Below the pieces are notes generated by a model. It searched no databases and was not told where the DNA came from. It saw only the letters and a list, made by a program, of their open reading frames with translations. Made by a program: the position numbers and the translations under genes. 64,000 bases of DNA from Cladosporium sp. IMV 00045 (Eukaryota > Ascomycota > Dothideomycetes > Cladosporiales > Cladosporiaceae). Of the stretch, positions 11,036 to 21,864 are shown in pieces. The stretch covers positions 53,314 to 117,313 of the forward strand of contig MSJI02000624.1 of the NCBI GenBank assembly GCA_001931905.2. Reading direction: 5' to 3'. Position 1 is the first letter of the stretch; each line of letters opens with the position of its first letter.

Positions 11036-11923
11036 GCAAGCTCGTCTAACGACAGCGCGTATGATAATTATGGCAAGGGTCAAAACCGACTTGAAATAAA
11101 TGAGTGGTGGTCGATCGTATAGTGGAACATCATCTTCGCAAGTGTTTCGAAGCAGATTCTCCCACACATATATCCATTTCAGCAAGGCACTCTTTTTCCA
11201 TTTTCGCCGAAAGTATTTGGAGATCACTCGAGGAAGGGCTGACGTTCGAAGCAGCTTCGGCAAAATCAGCTTGTACAACGAACAGCACTGAATAGGCTTC
11301 TGGCCAGAACAAAGAGAGTTGAACAACATCTCACGCTCTTTGTCTTATCACACTCTCCGTGCTTCGATCGTCTGAGCGATGTTTGTTCCGTTCAGTACGA
11401 AGCTTTCGGGTGACTCCAGACTGCAAAATGACATACTATTACGTGAACCTTCCTGCTTCTAATCTGAATTGCAGCATCACAACGACCGAGTGGAACGGTG
11501 CTCTCTATTAACTTCGTTCTATAATATACAAACGAGATTCCCTCCGAGAAGCTAGACTTATTACATTGCCTCCTACGGCTGACGAAGTTTATTCGAGCTC
11601 TTTGGACTGTCGTCATCGTGGCGATCAATTCTCATGAATTTCGAGACATGGAGATCTTGGCATCTCGACAACCATGTCTCTGCTCGATGAATCGTTCCAC
11701 AATGCATCAAAGCATCGAACATCGGAGATAGTTACAGGCAGACTTGATTGTCTGGATGGAATGCTTGGAATCTGGGTGTGTTGGGCTTAATGAAAGTTGC
11801 GGAAAGTCATAAAAGAAAATCGTTGCGAAGCCACAAACAAATCGCCGAAATTACGACACCCGCCTGCAACACCACCGGGCACAGAGACCTAACAACCGAG
11901 CAAGGACGCATGTCACAGTCGAA
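11036..11923. other. Intergenic region, divergent promoters
   Basis: It separates the arrestin-like gene (-) from zinc-cluster factor 1 (+). Only short chance frames are present. I see no RNA gene or repeat. Confidence 0.5.
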
Positions 11924-14136
11924 ATGCCCCCCACCGCTCCAACACGGCCTTATCGATCCTCTAAGCGCAACAAGCCTTGCGACAGATGCCGCGGGAACAA
12001 GACGAAATGCCAGGTCGTCGTCGGTCCTGCATGCGTGAAATGCCAACGTGAGGGTCTGGAGTGTAGCAGAACACAATTTGGATCTCGCCCGATTGCTCGC
12101 TCTGATGGCATACAGACCCCAACGCCTGGCGTGACGGACCTCTCTGGCCATGAAGCCTCTTCATCACTACATTGGTCACAAGGCCATGTTTCAACCCCAT
12201 CCAGCCATGTCGCACAGGATGCAGACCGGAGCATGTCTTTGCCGCAAGCAACGCCGACGATCGAGCAACAGGAGACCGATATACGGATAAGCACTCAGTT
12301 CTCCCAAACCCTGGATGGAATGCAGGGATTCTCTGCCCAAGTCTTTGGTGCCTCATCAGAATCAGATCCCTGGCTTTTGAGGCATTGCAAGTTCGATGAC
12401 CTCGGAACTATTTCTTTTCAGAGCTCACAGTTCCGCAATGCTGGCGGCGTGCCGTTTGCTCACAAGATTCCGATTCACTACTTGGTCGAGCCCAACGAGC
12501 TTTACCAGAGTGCAAAGGAAGAGACTAAAACAGTTCACAAGCAGATTGCCTCGCGCGAAGAGCTGAATCGCATCATCCCACCTGAGTGCGGGCAGAGGCT
12601 GGTTGCATTGTGTGTCTCGGGAATCACTCTGAGGTATCCTTTCGCTGACATATATCCAGATTTGTAAAATTCGTTTTTCCAATGCTACCTGTGATTTCCC
12701 GATCGAGACTCGGCATCACGCCGGAAAGGAGTCTTCCATCCTGGACAGCAATAGAGCGGTGTCCATTACACCTTCTTGGGGCCTTGTACGCACTAGCCTT
12801 GCCTTTCGCCTCGAATGATGAGCACCTGGACGTCTGGTTCTGCCAGGCGAATCCTTCAACCGACGCACTATGGAGACTTGTCTATGATCAGTTGCAAGAG
12901 GAAATCCACCAGCCACAATTGTCTGTGCTTCAAGCAGCATTGCTGTATCTCCACAAGGCGCCTCAGAACGATGTCCGGTATGCACTTTCCGATACGCCTT
13001 TCACTTGGGCCTGGATCGGCAAAATTGTGGGGCTGGCCACTTCACTTTCATTGAATACCGAATCTTCAATGTTCGCCATTCCCAGCTGGGAGAAACGCTT
13101 GCGCAAACGAGTATGGTGGGCAGTTTATGCAGAAGACAAATGGCGCTCTCTCCTAATGGGCCGCCCACCATACATACACCATCAAGAATGGGACGTTGAG
13201 GAGCTGGAGCCATTTCATTTTACTTTCTCATCGTCAGAGCTACCTGGCACTGGGCACAACCCATTTCAAAGGTTTGTGGAGCTAGCACGTATAGCAGAAA
13301 CCGTGCAAGAGATCTTCTATTCGCTACGAGCTTCTCAGCAGCTATCAATCGACTTGACAGCCTCCGTTCAGGCAGCGCGACCGGTGTTAGAGAGACTCAA
13401 CCAATGGAGATCATCTCTCGCATATCAAAGAAACGGTGCAGAAGGCGATCCATCGAGCAGCAACACAAGACATCAGTCTTCAATTCTATTCGGACATCAC
13501 ATCCTGATAATGTACGTTTATCGTGCGCTTTTCCGACCAATGGTAGAGTCTACCATCCCACCACACATTATCGATCTTGAGGAGCCCATCATCAACGATT
13601 CCCTCGCGTTCGACGGCTTGCGCTGGGATGTGCCCAGCTTAGAAACCATCATACCATTCCCTGCATTAGACACGACTGCAGACTCACAAGCGGAGATCGT
13701 AGAGGACATCACGCGCGCGGCGAACGAATGCGCTGTCGGCATGATCAATCTTGTGCGTCGTTTCTCTTTGGCAGATTACAGCAGTTTCTGGTATTCATGT
13801 AAGTATCACACCCTCCGCGGCCAACGCTGCACCGTTGATATTTCAGTGAGAGTATCTACTTATATTCCATTCACAGGGGCTCGGATCGGCTTCGCCGTGA
13901 CTTCAAATTTCATTGTTCTACTATTGGTACAAGCCCCGAATGCTCAGTACGCAGCAAAAGCAAAGCAGTTTCTCGACGTCTGGAGTAACATGCTCAAGGA
14001 TCAAAGCCGAATGTGTCCAATGCTTCGTCTGGGTATGGTGAGACTCAATGCTCTACAATCGGCTGGACTGTCGCAGACCTTCGATCTACCACCTCATGTT
14101 GAGCAGGTGCTGGCCCAATCTTTCGCAAAAGGCTAA
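11924..14136 (+). CDS. Zn2Cys6 transcription factor 1 with fungal_trans domain
   Basis: The model is join(11924..12609, 12660..13798, 13877..14136), 694 aa. The binuclear zinc cluster is at residues 19-47 (CDRC, KTKC, ACVKC, LEC; spacing 2-6-7-2-6) and is preceded by basic residues. The middle homology region (fungal-specific transcription factor domain) runs from about residue 230, with FVFPMLPVISRSRL, then WWAVYAEDKWRSLLMGRPP, to WARIGFAVTSNFIVLLLVQAP. Intron 1 (50 nt, GTGTGT, GCTGAC, TATCCAG) yields RLVALFVKFVFP. Intron 2 (78 nt, GTAAGT to TTCACAG) is in frame without stops, and its removal restores FWYSWARIGF. The target genes cannot be told. No biosynthetic cluster lies next to it. Confidence 0.9.
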
Positions 14137-14557
14137 TATCCGGGGTTGCATCACACTACATCTGCTTATTCGAGATGCAAAGAACACAAGACCTCAAGAG
14201 TGGGCCTCGATGCTCTCTGCTTAATTTTTCCGGTCGCTGTGTTGAGTCTTGGGTCTGGACAATAGTATTGCCATTGCAACTGTCATTCACAAAGGCTTTC
14301 GAGAAGTGGTAAAGCCTTCATATTTTCCGATGATTCTTTGTTCACAAAACACCGTGTCGTGTACAAGTGGTCTTTGTCACAACACGTTCACACAACACGA
14401 CCGTCGAGCACAAAATGGTACCACTGGCCGAGTCTCTTACCCTTCCTTTCCTTTTCTTCTTTCCTCATACAGTCTCTCAAGACTCGCAGCCAACCCAAAG
14501 ACACTCTGGGAGTGTCAAGGCAACATTGCCTACGAGTCCCAAGTCTCTTCTGCCACC

Positions 14558-15262
14558 ATGCATCTGACGACTGTCCACACCGGCAGCTACTATTCCGCTC
14601 CTCCTACCAACCTCAACATGACCCAAACGCCCCACTGTTTCAACACGAGCATGGTCTCCAGAATCACCCGCGGTTTGGCCAAATGTGCCTGCCTGAACGG
14701 CACCAACACTACTCATCCTCTCCCTACCGGCATCGCTCCGTCTCCAGCCTTCGCTACCCTCTACGCCCGCAACATCGACTCTAGAGACTCCCAGGGCCTC
14801 TCCGCCGCCGCAATCACCGGCATCATCGTTGCCATCATCGCCGCTATCGTCTTCTTCTCCCTCGTCGTCTCCTGGGCCATCAAGTCCCACCGCATTGCCT
14901 ACGAAGCCTCTGGTCGTCGTCGTTGCCAAACCCGTAGTCGCCACAACGGCCACAGCGGCAATGGTCACAGCCAGAGAGGAGCTGAGACCTCTACTTGTCC
15001 ACAAGCGCCAGGCGCTTTCATGGGCGCGGGTTCGCAAGCTTCAGGCAGTCTCCGCTCTCCACCGCGAGCCTACAGCGGTGGTCGTGGAACTGGCCCCCGT
15101 TTTCCAGGCCCGAGAAACGGCTATGTCTCTGCTGCTCCATCGGGCTCTACTGCTCCACCAGGCTCTAGAGGCCCGTATGCTGACGGCAGCGCCCATTCGG
15201 CTGAGCCTGTGATGGAGCAGAGAGGTGTTGGGCGGTCGGCTAGGGGACACTACATTTCTTGA
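14558..15262 (+). CDS. Single-pass membrane protein with low-complexity cytoplasmic tail
   Basis: Unknown protein. The extracytoplasmic part has several N-glycosylation sequons (NMT, NTS, NGT, NTT) and paired cysteines (CACLNG). It is followed by one strong transmembrane helix, AAITGIIVAIIAAIVFFSL, and a tail rich in Gly, Ser, Pro and Arg. The layout resembles fungal wall-sensor or mid2-like proteins but lacks a clear Ser/Thr-rich sensor stalk. I used the ATG in a GCCACCATGC context. The same frame is open upstream to 14249, and a signal-peptide-like ORF (MVPLAESLTLPFLFFF, from 14415) lies in another frame, so a spliced 5' exon may supply the signal sequence. The start is therefore uncertain. 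Confidence 0.6.
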   Translation: MHLTTVHTGSYYSAPPTNLNMTQTPHCFNTSMVSRITRGLAKCACLNGTNTTHPLPTGIAPSPAFATLYARNIDSRDSQGLSAAAITGIIVAIIAAIVFFSLVVSWAIKSHRIAYEASGRRRCQTRSRHNGHSGNGHSQRGAETSTCPQAPGAFMGAGSQASGSLRSPPRAYSGGRGTGPRFPGPRNGYVSAAPSGSTAPPGSRGPYADGSAHSAEPVMEQRGVGRSARGHYIS

Positions 15263-16014
15263 TTGAGTGACGTTGAGAAAGATCATGTATGAACTGGTGG
15301 GAAACAAGGCTGAAGTGACAACGTCGTGTCCAGCCTATTTGGAGCATTCCAAACTTTGTTATTGAGCAGCATTGAGATTGTATTCTTACAGAAGTAGAGT
15401 TATTGACAGCATCAATTGATTTCTGAATTTGCGCATATTTGCTTTGAGCATTTCATTCCCTCCCTTCTTTGCAATATTGAACGTCTGTGAATGTGAATGC
15501 GAATCAATTCAGTGTCAGGTGGTGATTGAATCGCAGTGCTTCCTCTCGTTTAGATTCGTTTCCCGTCGTGTGATAACATTGGTATGTATACGAAACCAAG
15601 TCTTCGCATCAAGTCTCAACTTCTGCACTGCGATGTCTCTTCTTATGCGCCCTTTGACTTCGCTGAGTCCTCCATTTCAGGGTGAAAGCAGGATCTCTGT
15701 GGACGCTGAGTCTTCAGCCATTCCTGCGCTTGTGGTAAAGGGTCTTCACAAGGCGCGTAGTTTCGCAGAGCGTCTTTGCGCTTCTGCTGACTGCTGAGAG
15801 TAAAGCCCTAGCTACCTCGTGAGGGCCGTTTGGGCTCTGCACATGTGCGTGGACCGTATGTGGAAGACTATCCGATCGACTGGTCACATGCACGCGGTAC
15901 TCGCATTTTCATGCAGTGGCGTGGTGGATTTTCACTGTCTTCTCATGGGAGTAAAGTGGATGGATTATGTCCAATTCTCCAACATCGAATGATAATGGCG
16001 CTTTCCTCGCCGTC
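15263..16014. other. Intergenic region between convergent genes
   Basis: It holds two 3' flanks. The short open frames are AT-rich and unlike protein. Nothing else is seen. Confidence 0.45.
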
Positions 16015-17214
16015 TCACACCTCTCCTTCTCCCCCTCTTTTGCGCGTATCACAAGGCGATGCGGCTCGAGAACTCGCGCGCGATTCATCATCGCCCAGCG
16101 ACGAGACATCCTCGACATGCTGAAAACGAGCCAGGTTCCAATCAATCGTGTTGCTATTGCTGAGCCTGCTAGTCTTCCGCCTTGTCGTATTATCTTGACT
16201 GCCAGAGTCGCGTGAAGGGTACGTGACGTTCGTGCTCATCCTATTCAAGTCGACAAAATCGGCGACGTTCATATCGTTCATCCCGTCGGAGTCTCCGCGG
16301 CCACGACTGTGCTTCTTTTCGCCGGGCTCTCCGACAAACCCGATAGACGTCGCGCGTCCATCTGTCCCTGGCTTTTGACCGACGGCAAATCGGACAAGTT
16401 TTCCGAGGATGGCGAATTCGAGCTTGAGCTTGATGGAGTAGACGACGCCTTTCACCAGCGTTTCCAGAATGTACAGTGAAGCACATTCGATGCCGAGCAG
16501 TCCCAAGTCCATGATGATGATCACGACATTGATCGTGATGAGCTGGTACATTGTTCTCTTGGTATTTGGCTGCAGAGAAGTCCGCAAAATCTTTGTCGTC
16601 TCAACGATGTAGATGCCCGAAAGGATGATTTCTTGCACGAAGAAACCGGCCATTTGGATCTTCTCCATGACATTATAGCCTCGAACGAATGTGTCGGTCT
16701 GGAGGTATCCATTCGAGCCAAAGGTCAAAACAGTAGTGGGTACGTGGAGAGCAATGGCGTTGAAGATGATCATCCATTTCGTCCAGCGCAAGATGCGTTC
16801 GCCTCGTTCACCGCTCACGATCAGATGCAGGCGAGACCAGAGGACCAAACTCTGGCCAGTGATCATGGGGTACCATCCGATGGTCAGCAGGAAAACTGCG
16901 AGCCAGCGAAGATCTCCAGGCGTGATGTTATCAAACTTGAGAAGAAAGCCTAGCGAGTACGGTATAATACCAATGCTGGCGATGAGTAGCGACCAAAAAT
17001 ACAAGCCTCGGTGTCGCGTAAAGGTCAAGCTGATCATGGCGACTAGCTCAACGGCATTGTAGATCGCGAGACCGCTAAGGAAGATTATGACAATGCGCAA
17101 CGACTCAGAATTGCCATTGTAGCCAGCGGTGATGCCGGCGCCTGGCGAGAGCCAGCTGGACGAAGAAGCGACATCATCGGCGCTTGTCGTGGGTGTCGGT
17201 GAGGTAGCTGACAT
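16015..17214 (-). CDS. Seven-helix fungal integral membrane protein (DUF7703-like)
   Basis: An intronless 399-aa protein with an extracellular Ser/Thr-rich N terminus and about seven hydrophobic helices between residues 38 and 275 (IVIIFLSGLAIYNAVELVAM, YFWSLLIASIGIIPYSLGF, and so on). The charged cytoplasmic tail of about 120 residues is rich in Ser, Arg and Asp. The family motif W-x-RL-x-LIVSGERG between helices 3 and 4 and HVPTTVLTFGSN after helix 4 match the fungal DUF7703 group, which has a GPCR-like topology but no known ligand. A signalling receptor is possible but unproven. It is convergent with the single-pass membrane protein. Confidence 0.82.
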   Translation of the reverse strand: MSATSPTPTTSADDVASSSSWLSPGAGITAGYNGNSESLRIVIIFLSGLAIYNAVELVAMISLTFTRHRGLYFWSLLIASIGIIPYSLGFLLKFDNITPGDLRWLAVFLLTIGWYPMITGQSLVLWSRLHLIVSGERGERILRWTKWMIIFNAIALHVPTTVLTFGSNGYLQTDTFVRGYNVMEKIQMAGFFVQEIILSGIYIVETTKILRTSLQPNTKRTMYQLITINVVIIIMDLGLLGIECASLYILETLVKGVVYSIKLKLEFAILGKLVRFAVGQKPGTDGRATSIGFVGEPGEKKHSRGRGDSDGMNDMNVADFVDLNRMSTNVTYPSRDSGSQDNTTRRKTSRLSNSNTIDWNLARFQHVEDVSSLGDDESRASSRAASPCDTRKRGGEGEV

Positions 17215-19453
17215 GCTGGTGTTGAGTGTCTAATCGAGTCCGTGGGATTTCCGTGTCTCAAGCAAAGGTGTGGGGTCGATGTCGCGGTTTTCCAGGCTGC
17301 CTGACCATTGTGAGTCCAGTCGGTGGCGAAGAGGATGTTCAACCCAAGTCCAGCTGGTCAGAAAAGTCGAGTGATATCAAGACAGAGGCATCGAAGAGCA
17401 GAGTAGCCGAAGTCAGGAAGATGCCGTGACCCCGCGTGTCGTAGAGGGCGTGAAGAGAAGCAGTCAGTCCATGTGGGTGGGAAGTAGAAGGAAATACAGT
17501 TGCGCCATGCGAACTCTACATTTACGGTCTCGACGGCCGCTCCGTGCCCCCCAAGTGTCCCGATTGCGGGGGGCCGGGGCTGGAGATGTTGGCGATGCTG
17601 GCGATGACGCTGAATAGCAGGGAGTGACACGTGGGAGTTATTGGTAGAGCCGCGGTGACCGGGATGCGTTGGCCACTGACGCTCTTTGTAGATGACTTAG
17701 CGATATTTAGCGAGCGCGCTTAGCGGAGACTGCTGGTGTGGCGGCTCAGAGCGGTGACTTCGCGGCTGGCGTTAAATAGGCATTAATCAAACGATGAATT
17801 GCTGTGACGCTGCCTGTCAGACCGTGCTTTGCTTCCTGTCATCATAGTCTAACGTTCCCGGTATATTGCACAAGGGTTCTTTCAGAGGATTATTACTTCA
17901 CTTCACGCCCGGTAGGATTCTTCCTACGAGTGTGTCGGAAACCACGCAATCTGATTGAGTCACTTGCTTTTGGCCCTCTTCCTTCAACTCCACATACCGG
18001 CACCTGATGCAGGTCGACAGTCGACTATTGCATAGCCTCGCCTAATCCGCTTCAGATGCAGGGTTCTGAGTACGGCATCTTCCACACAGCCCCGTATTAC
18101 TCCGACCGTTCTTGGTAGTCATCCCCGCAAATACGCAATCTTGTACGATTCGTGTGCTCATCATATGGTAGGCGTTATGATCTTGAGCAGATACCCTACT
18201 AGCTTACAACCCCAAATGGAATTCAAACGTTGTGTTCTACGACAGCGATTCACAACAAGATACAAAATGTCGGCACTCTTGCATCGTTCGTTACTTACAA
18301 GCAATAGATCGACATACCCGCCGATCTGTACATGCCAAGGGCATGGCATCTGGGGCTAGCTGATGTTGAGTTGACCATGACGGAGTGAGCAGGAGCGACG
18401 CATCCACTCACAGAGTCAGCGGGTGAATTGCAAATCGAAGGAAGCTCGATGAAGTACTCACCGTGCCGCTATTCTGAATGGCACTTCATCCTTGAGGATT
18501 CGAGGAAGACGACACCAAGACCATGCACCAGTGATTTGTATGAATCAACCACTGCAATTGCCCCAAGCACAGCGAATTCAAGGTTTGGCTGAGCTGTACA
18601 ATGCCGATCGGTCGCAAGATTGATTTTAACCATGAAGATCAATGATCTTATCGCAATTTTGTTCTTCCGCCAACAATAGCATTATTCGCCCGAACCACTG
18701 AGGAACGTCACTCATTTGCCCAAAAACTACATGTGTAGAATGAGCACGCCAGAGAGACCGCAAGAATCTCTGAAGTCTGGAGGTCTGATGCGCCCAAATT
18801 CTTATGCTTGCAATGAATTGATGCCTGATGTTGGAGTTGCGATGTTGGAGCTAGGCCAATGATGGTAATGCCTTGGTGTCTGCGACATTCACCAATGGTT
18901 GACTCTCCATATGGACTACATGTACATGAGAGTTGAAGAAGCGAGAGCCTTCGAGACAGGACTCTACGGCTTCGTACTCGCAACGTGGCTCCCACCTTAC
19001 AGCATTCTCGGACAGTTTTTTGTGAAAATATCAGGCTTTGGCATGACCGCAAGAAGACTGACACTGTTATAGCATTCCATGGAAAGGTCACGAAAGTATT
19101 GATTCGATATTCATCAAGCGCCTAGGGACATCTAAAACATACACTGGATCACGACTTCGGAAACACAGCCATGCGTAACAAGTCCACAGACCGTCACTCC
19201 CAAAAGACTTTGTGAATTTGGACATGGTGGTATACACCACGGCTTTCTGACGTAGAGAAACGTCTTCTGCATCTTTTCATACCCATTGAATATTGTCGTT
19301 TGCCTGGTAGTAGGTATTTAAGTTGACAAACTACTTCCAAAAGACCAATATGATACTTCCCCAAACCGCGATCAACGACTCTTTCTCAACAGACAGAACA
19401 ATCTCATAGCCATATTCACAACAGCACCTAACAGAATCTATCGCATACTTCGA
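17215..19453. other. 2.2-kb gene-poor region
   Basis: No open frame here reads like protein. The longest, a leftward 127-codon frame at 18708-19091, is Cys/Ser-rich without domain, promoter or splice logic. A TATTTAAG element at 19316-19323 lies 131 bp before the next start codon. A short palindrome (AAGATCA/TGATCTT) occurs near 18640. It could host a non-coding transcript, but nothing shows one. Confidence 0.45.
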
Positions 19454-20000
19454 ATGTCGAGGTACCATTACGGTCCGCCTGGAGCAGGCGCTGCTTCTCT
19501 GGGTATGTATGGCCACCTGGGCCCGATGCGTGAGTCGAGGGGCCCTGCCCCTTACGGAGCCGCATCTTATGGCATGTATGGAGGCATGGGAGGAGATATG
19601 GGAGGTAAGTGGACTCCGCAAACTGTTGCAATTTGGACCACAGCTAATGACGTTCTAGGGGGAGACTATCACCGCTCACTTCGATCAGGTGTGCCACTCA
19701 AGAAACTCTAGCAACAAAACCCTCTACTGACTTAACGTAGGTGCCCCATCACCCAGCTCCAGCCTATTCGGCTCCCTCCGCAGCAGGCTCAGCAGCAGTG
19801 GTGGCTATGGTTCATCCTACGGCTCCAGCTCCTCCGGGTTTTCTTATGATTCTCGCAGATCATGGATGACCGACTACAAACCTCGCGGAGGCTGGTTCGC
19901 GAGCCGTCGTTCGGGCAGTGGCTACCCGCCATTTCCGAGTGATTTCCAGTCGAGGAACGTCTCTCGTAGGCGCAGTTATCCGGGGAGAGCAGGCTGGTGA
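19454..20000 (+). CDS. Gly/Ser/Tyr-rich low-complexity protein A
   Basis: The model is join(19454..19604, 19659..19688, 19741..20000), 146 aa. Both introns (54 and 52 nt) have good borders (GTAAGT to TTCTAG; GTGTGC to ACGTAG) and all three exons join in phase 1, which strongly supports a real gene. The N-terminal exon is Gly/Met/Tyr-rich (MYGGMGGDMGG). The middle exon is only 30 nt. The last exon is Ser/Gly/Arg-rich (SSSGGYGSSYGSSSSG) and ends in RRRSYPGRAGW. No folded domain is visible. It sits 567 bp before a second gene of the same style. The function is unknown; such compositions suit RNA-binding or phase-separating proteins, which is an inference. Confidence 0.72.
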
Positions 20001-20278
20001 TTTGGTTGATGATCTTGTGACAAACGCTTTGATTGATTGCTACTGATGGCATGACTTGTCAGTGGATGGTGTTTGATTAGACCTAGTATACTGTAGCATT
20101 AATTTGTACCATACTGAACGTATTCTCACTTTCTCTGTCACTTCAAGGCCGGTCGATACGAGTAAACCAAGTAGAGTAGTCACGATGCTTGAACGGATAA
20201 ATCAATACAAAACCTTGACCTTCATGCGTCGATAGTTTTTACGTCTGATATACGTTCTTATATTGTCTACAAGGCCGA

Positions 20279-20287
20279 TATATAAAA
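20279..20287 (+). promoter_or_regulatory. TATA-like element, distal
   Basis: TATATAAAA lies 281 bp before the start of low-complexity gene B, in the short space between the two tandem genes. It is a possible alternative core promoter. Confidence 0.3.
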
Positions 20288-20395
20288 CGCCACCAGGAGG
20301 CAGTGAATCAAGCCAGTGCAGTTCATGCATCAGTGTGAGTACTTTCGAGGACGAAGAGCTGGATAAGCGATATTGACCGGATAGCACATACATCC

Positions 20396-20402
20396 TATAA
20401 AA
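20396..20402 (+). promoter_or_regulatory. TATA box of low-complexity gene B
   Basis: TATAAAA followed by GG lies 166 bp upstream of the ATG at 20568. Its consensus match and position fit a core promoter with a leader of about 130 nt. TATA-box genes in fungi tend to be regulated rather than constitutive. Confidence 0.45.
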
Positions 20403-20567
20403 GGGCAATCAATGTTGCTTTGCTCTGTCCCTAAAGACTTCCACGCGATGTAACACATCAATGGATCTCACTCACAAAACAAAAAAAATCCATAATCAAA
20501 TCCACAAGATCTTACACAATACATTCCCACAACATTTCGATCGAATCGATCGACATTGTCGAGAATT

Positions 20568-21626
20568 ATGTACGGCTACAGCGGAGGTGGCTTTGGGCCC
20601 TCTGGCCCCAACTTTCGTGCTTTTGTATACGAAGAAGAGAGGCATTCTTCTTGGGATGGGCAAGGTCGTAGAGGCCCCAGATCCGGAGGACAGAGACCCA
20701 TGGGATCAGGATATGGAGGTCCAGGGAGTGGTGGTTCAGGCTACGGAAGTCGTGGTGGCAGCAGTGCATATGAGAGAGGAAGAGCGTATGACCAGGCGTC
20801 GTATGGGGATCGACGAAGTCGGTCTCGTATTGGCAGTGCCTATGACCGCGGATATGGTGATAGAGGCAGCAGTCCGTTTGATCGAGGACGTGGGAGTTGT
20901 GGCATCGGCAGCTCATACGATCGAGACTACGGTGAGAGAACCGGCAGCGCATACGATCGAGGCTACGACCGTGGTAGATCGAGGAGCAGAGGCGACACCA
21001 GCAGGGGGTACGGTCATGAGAGGACATCCAGTGCAGGCCCTTCGCGTCGTAACGCATCACAAGACCGTGGACGATCAAGGAGTGCCGACCCCTGGAGTCG
21101 CGAGCGGGCCAGCAGTACCAGTCTTTTAAGAAAAGTCTATGGGCCTGACTCGGGGAGCATTCACAGCGCCAACAGTGCTGGCAGAAGGGCCAACACCCGC
21201 ACGTCGGGTGACGTACCTTCTGGTTCACGCCGGAGATCTAGCTCTCGCACGGCATATGGTTTTCCCAGGGAATTACCTCCTAGGCCGGAGCAGCGTAGGC
21301 GAAATCCATTGAGTAAGTCTTTCTAGTGTGGACTGTAATCGTATCTTTGGCCAGGCTCACTGACAGCTTCTATCACAGGTGGCATGGGCAATCGCTTCGG
21401 TGGCGCTATGAGAGATATGGGAAGCGGGCTCAACAACTTGGGCGACACTGTTGGACGAAGCTTCGGACGTATGGGCAACAGGATCTCAGGAGGATTAGGC
21501 GGATCGGGTGCCAGATCGGGTGCCAGACTGTCTCATAGATCAGGTGCTAGATTGCCTAGTAGTTCGGGTAGCAGACCTGGCAGCAGACCGGACAGCAGAT
21601 CTGGTAGCAGATCGGGTAGGAGGTGA
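20568..21626 (+). CDS. Gly/Ser/Arg/Tyr-rich low-complexity protein B with DRG repeats
   Basis: The model is join(20568..21312, 21379..21626), 330 aa. The 66-nt intron has GTAAGT, CTGAC and TCACAG and joins in phase 1. The protein opens with MYGYSGGGFGPSG. It then has loose repeats of the type SAYDRGYGDRGSS and RGRSRSRG between about residues 65 and 160, an Arg/Ser-rich middle, a short amphipathic segment (MRDMGSGLNNLGDTVGRSFGRMGNR), and a C-terminal run of SGAR/SGSRPGSR units ending SRSGRR. It has no catalytic domain. The RGG/RS-like content suggests nucleic-acid binding or condensate formation, by inference. It shares style, strand and intron phase with gene A, so the pair may be diverged tandem duplicates. 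Confidence 0.75.
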
Positions 21627-21864
21627 TCATATTCGGTCCCCGACCGTAGAAGTCATGATATCGGAGCGAAGGTGCCCGAGCAGCGCTGAGGTATGGTGTT
21701 CGTCAACTAAATCTAGTCGATCTCGATCTCAATATCATCTTTGCAGGATACGCCAGATTGCCTTTTCTTTTGAATTTAAAAATGTCATTAACTCCTCGTA
21801 TATGCAGAAGCTAGTCGTTCAGGATGTCGGATATTTAGACATTGTGTCGCTGCATTCAGAGGGA

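Noticed and set aside
11036..11329. Upstream extension of the arrestin-like ORF
   Set aside because: It is open only by chance; the composition (Lys/Arg/Ile runs) does not match an arrestin N terminus, and the double ATG at 11032-11035 fits.
14477..15037. Leftward 186-codon open frame opposite the single-pass membrane protein
   Set aside because: Gly/Val/Asp-rich low-complexity antisense of the transmembrane and tail region.
18708..19091. Leftward 127-codon frame in the gene-poor region
   Set aside because: Cys/Ser-rich with no domain, no splice logic and no TATA; probably chance.
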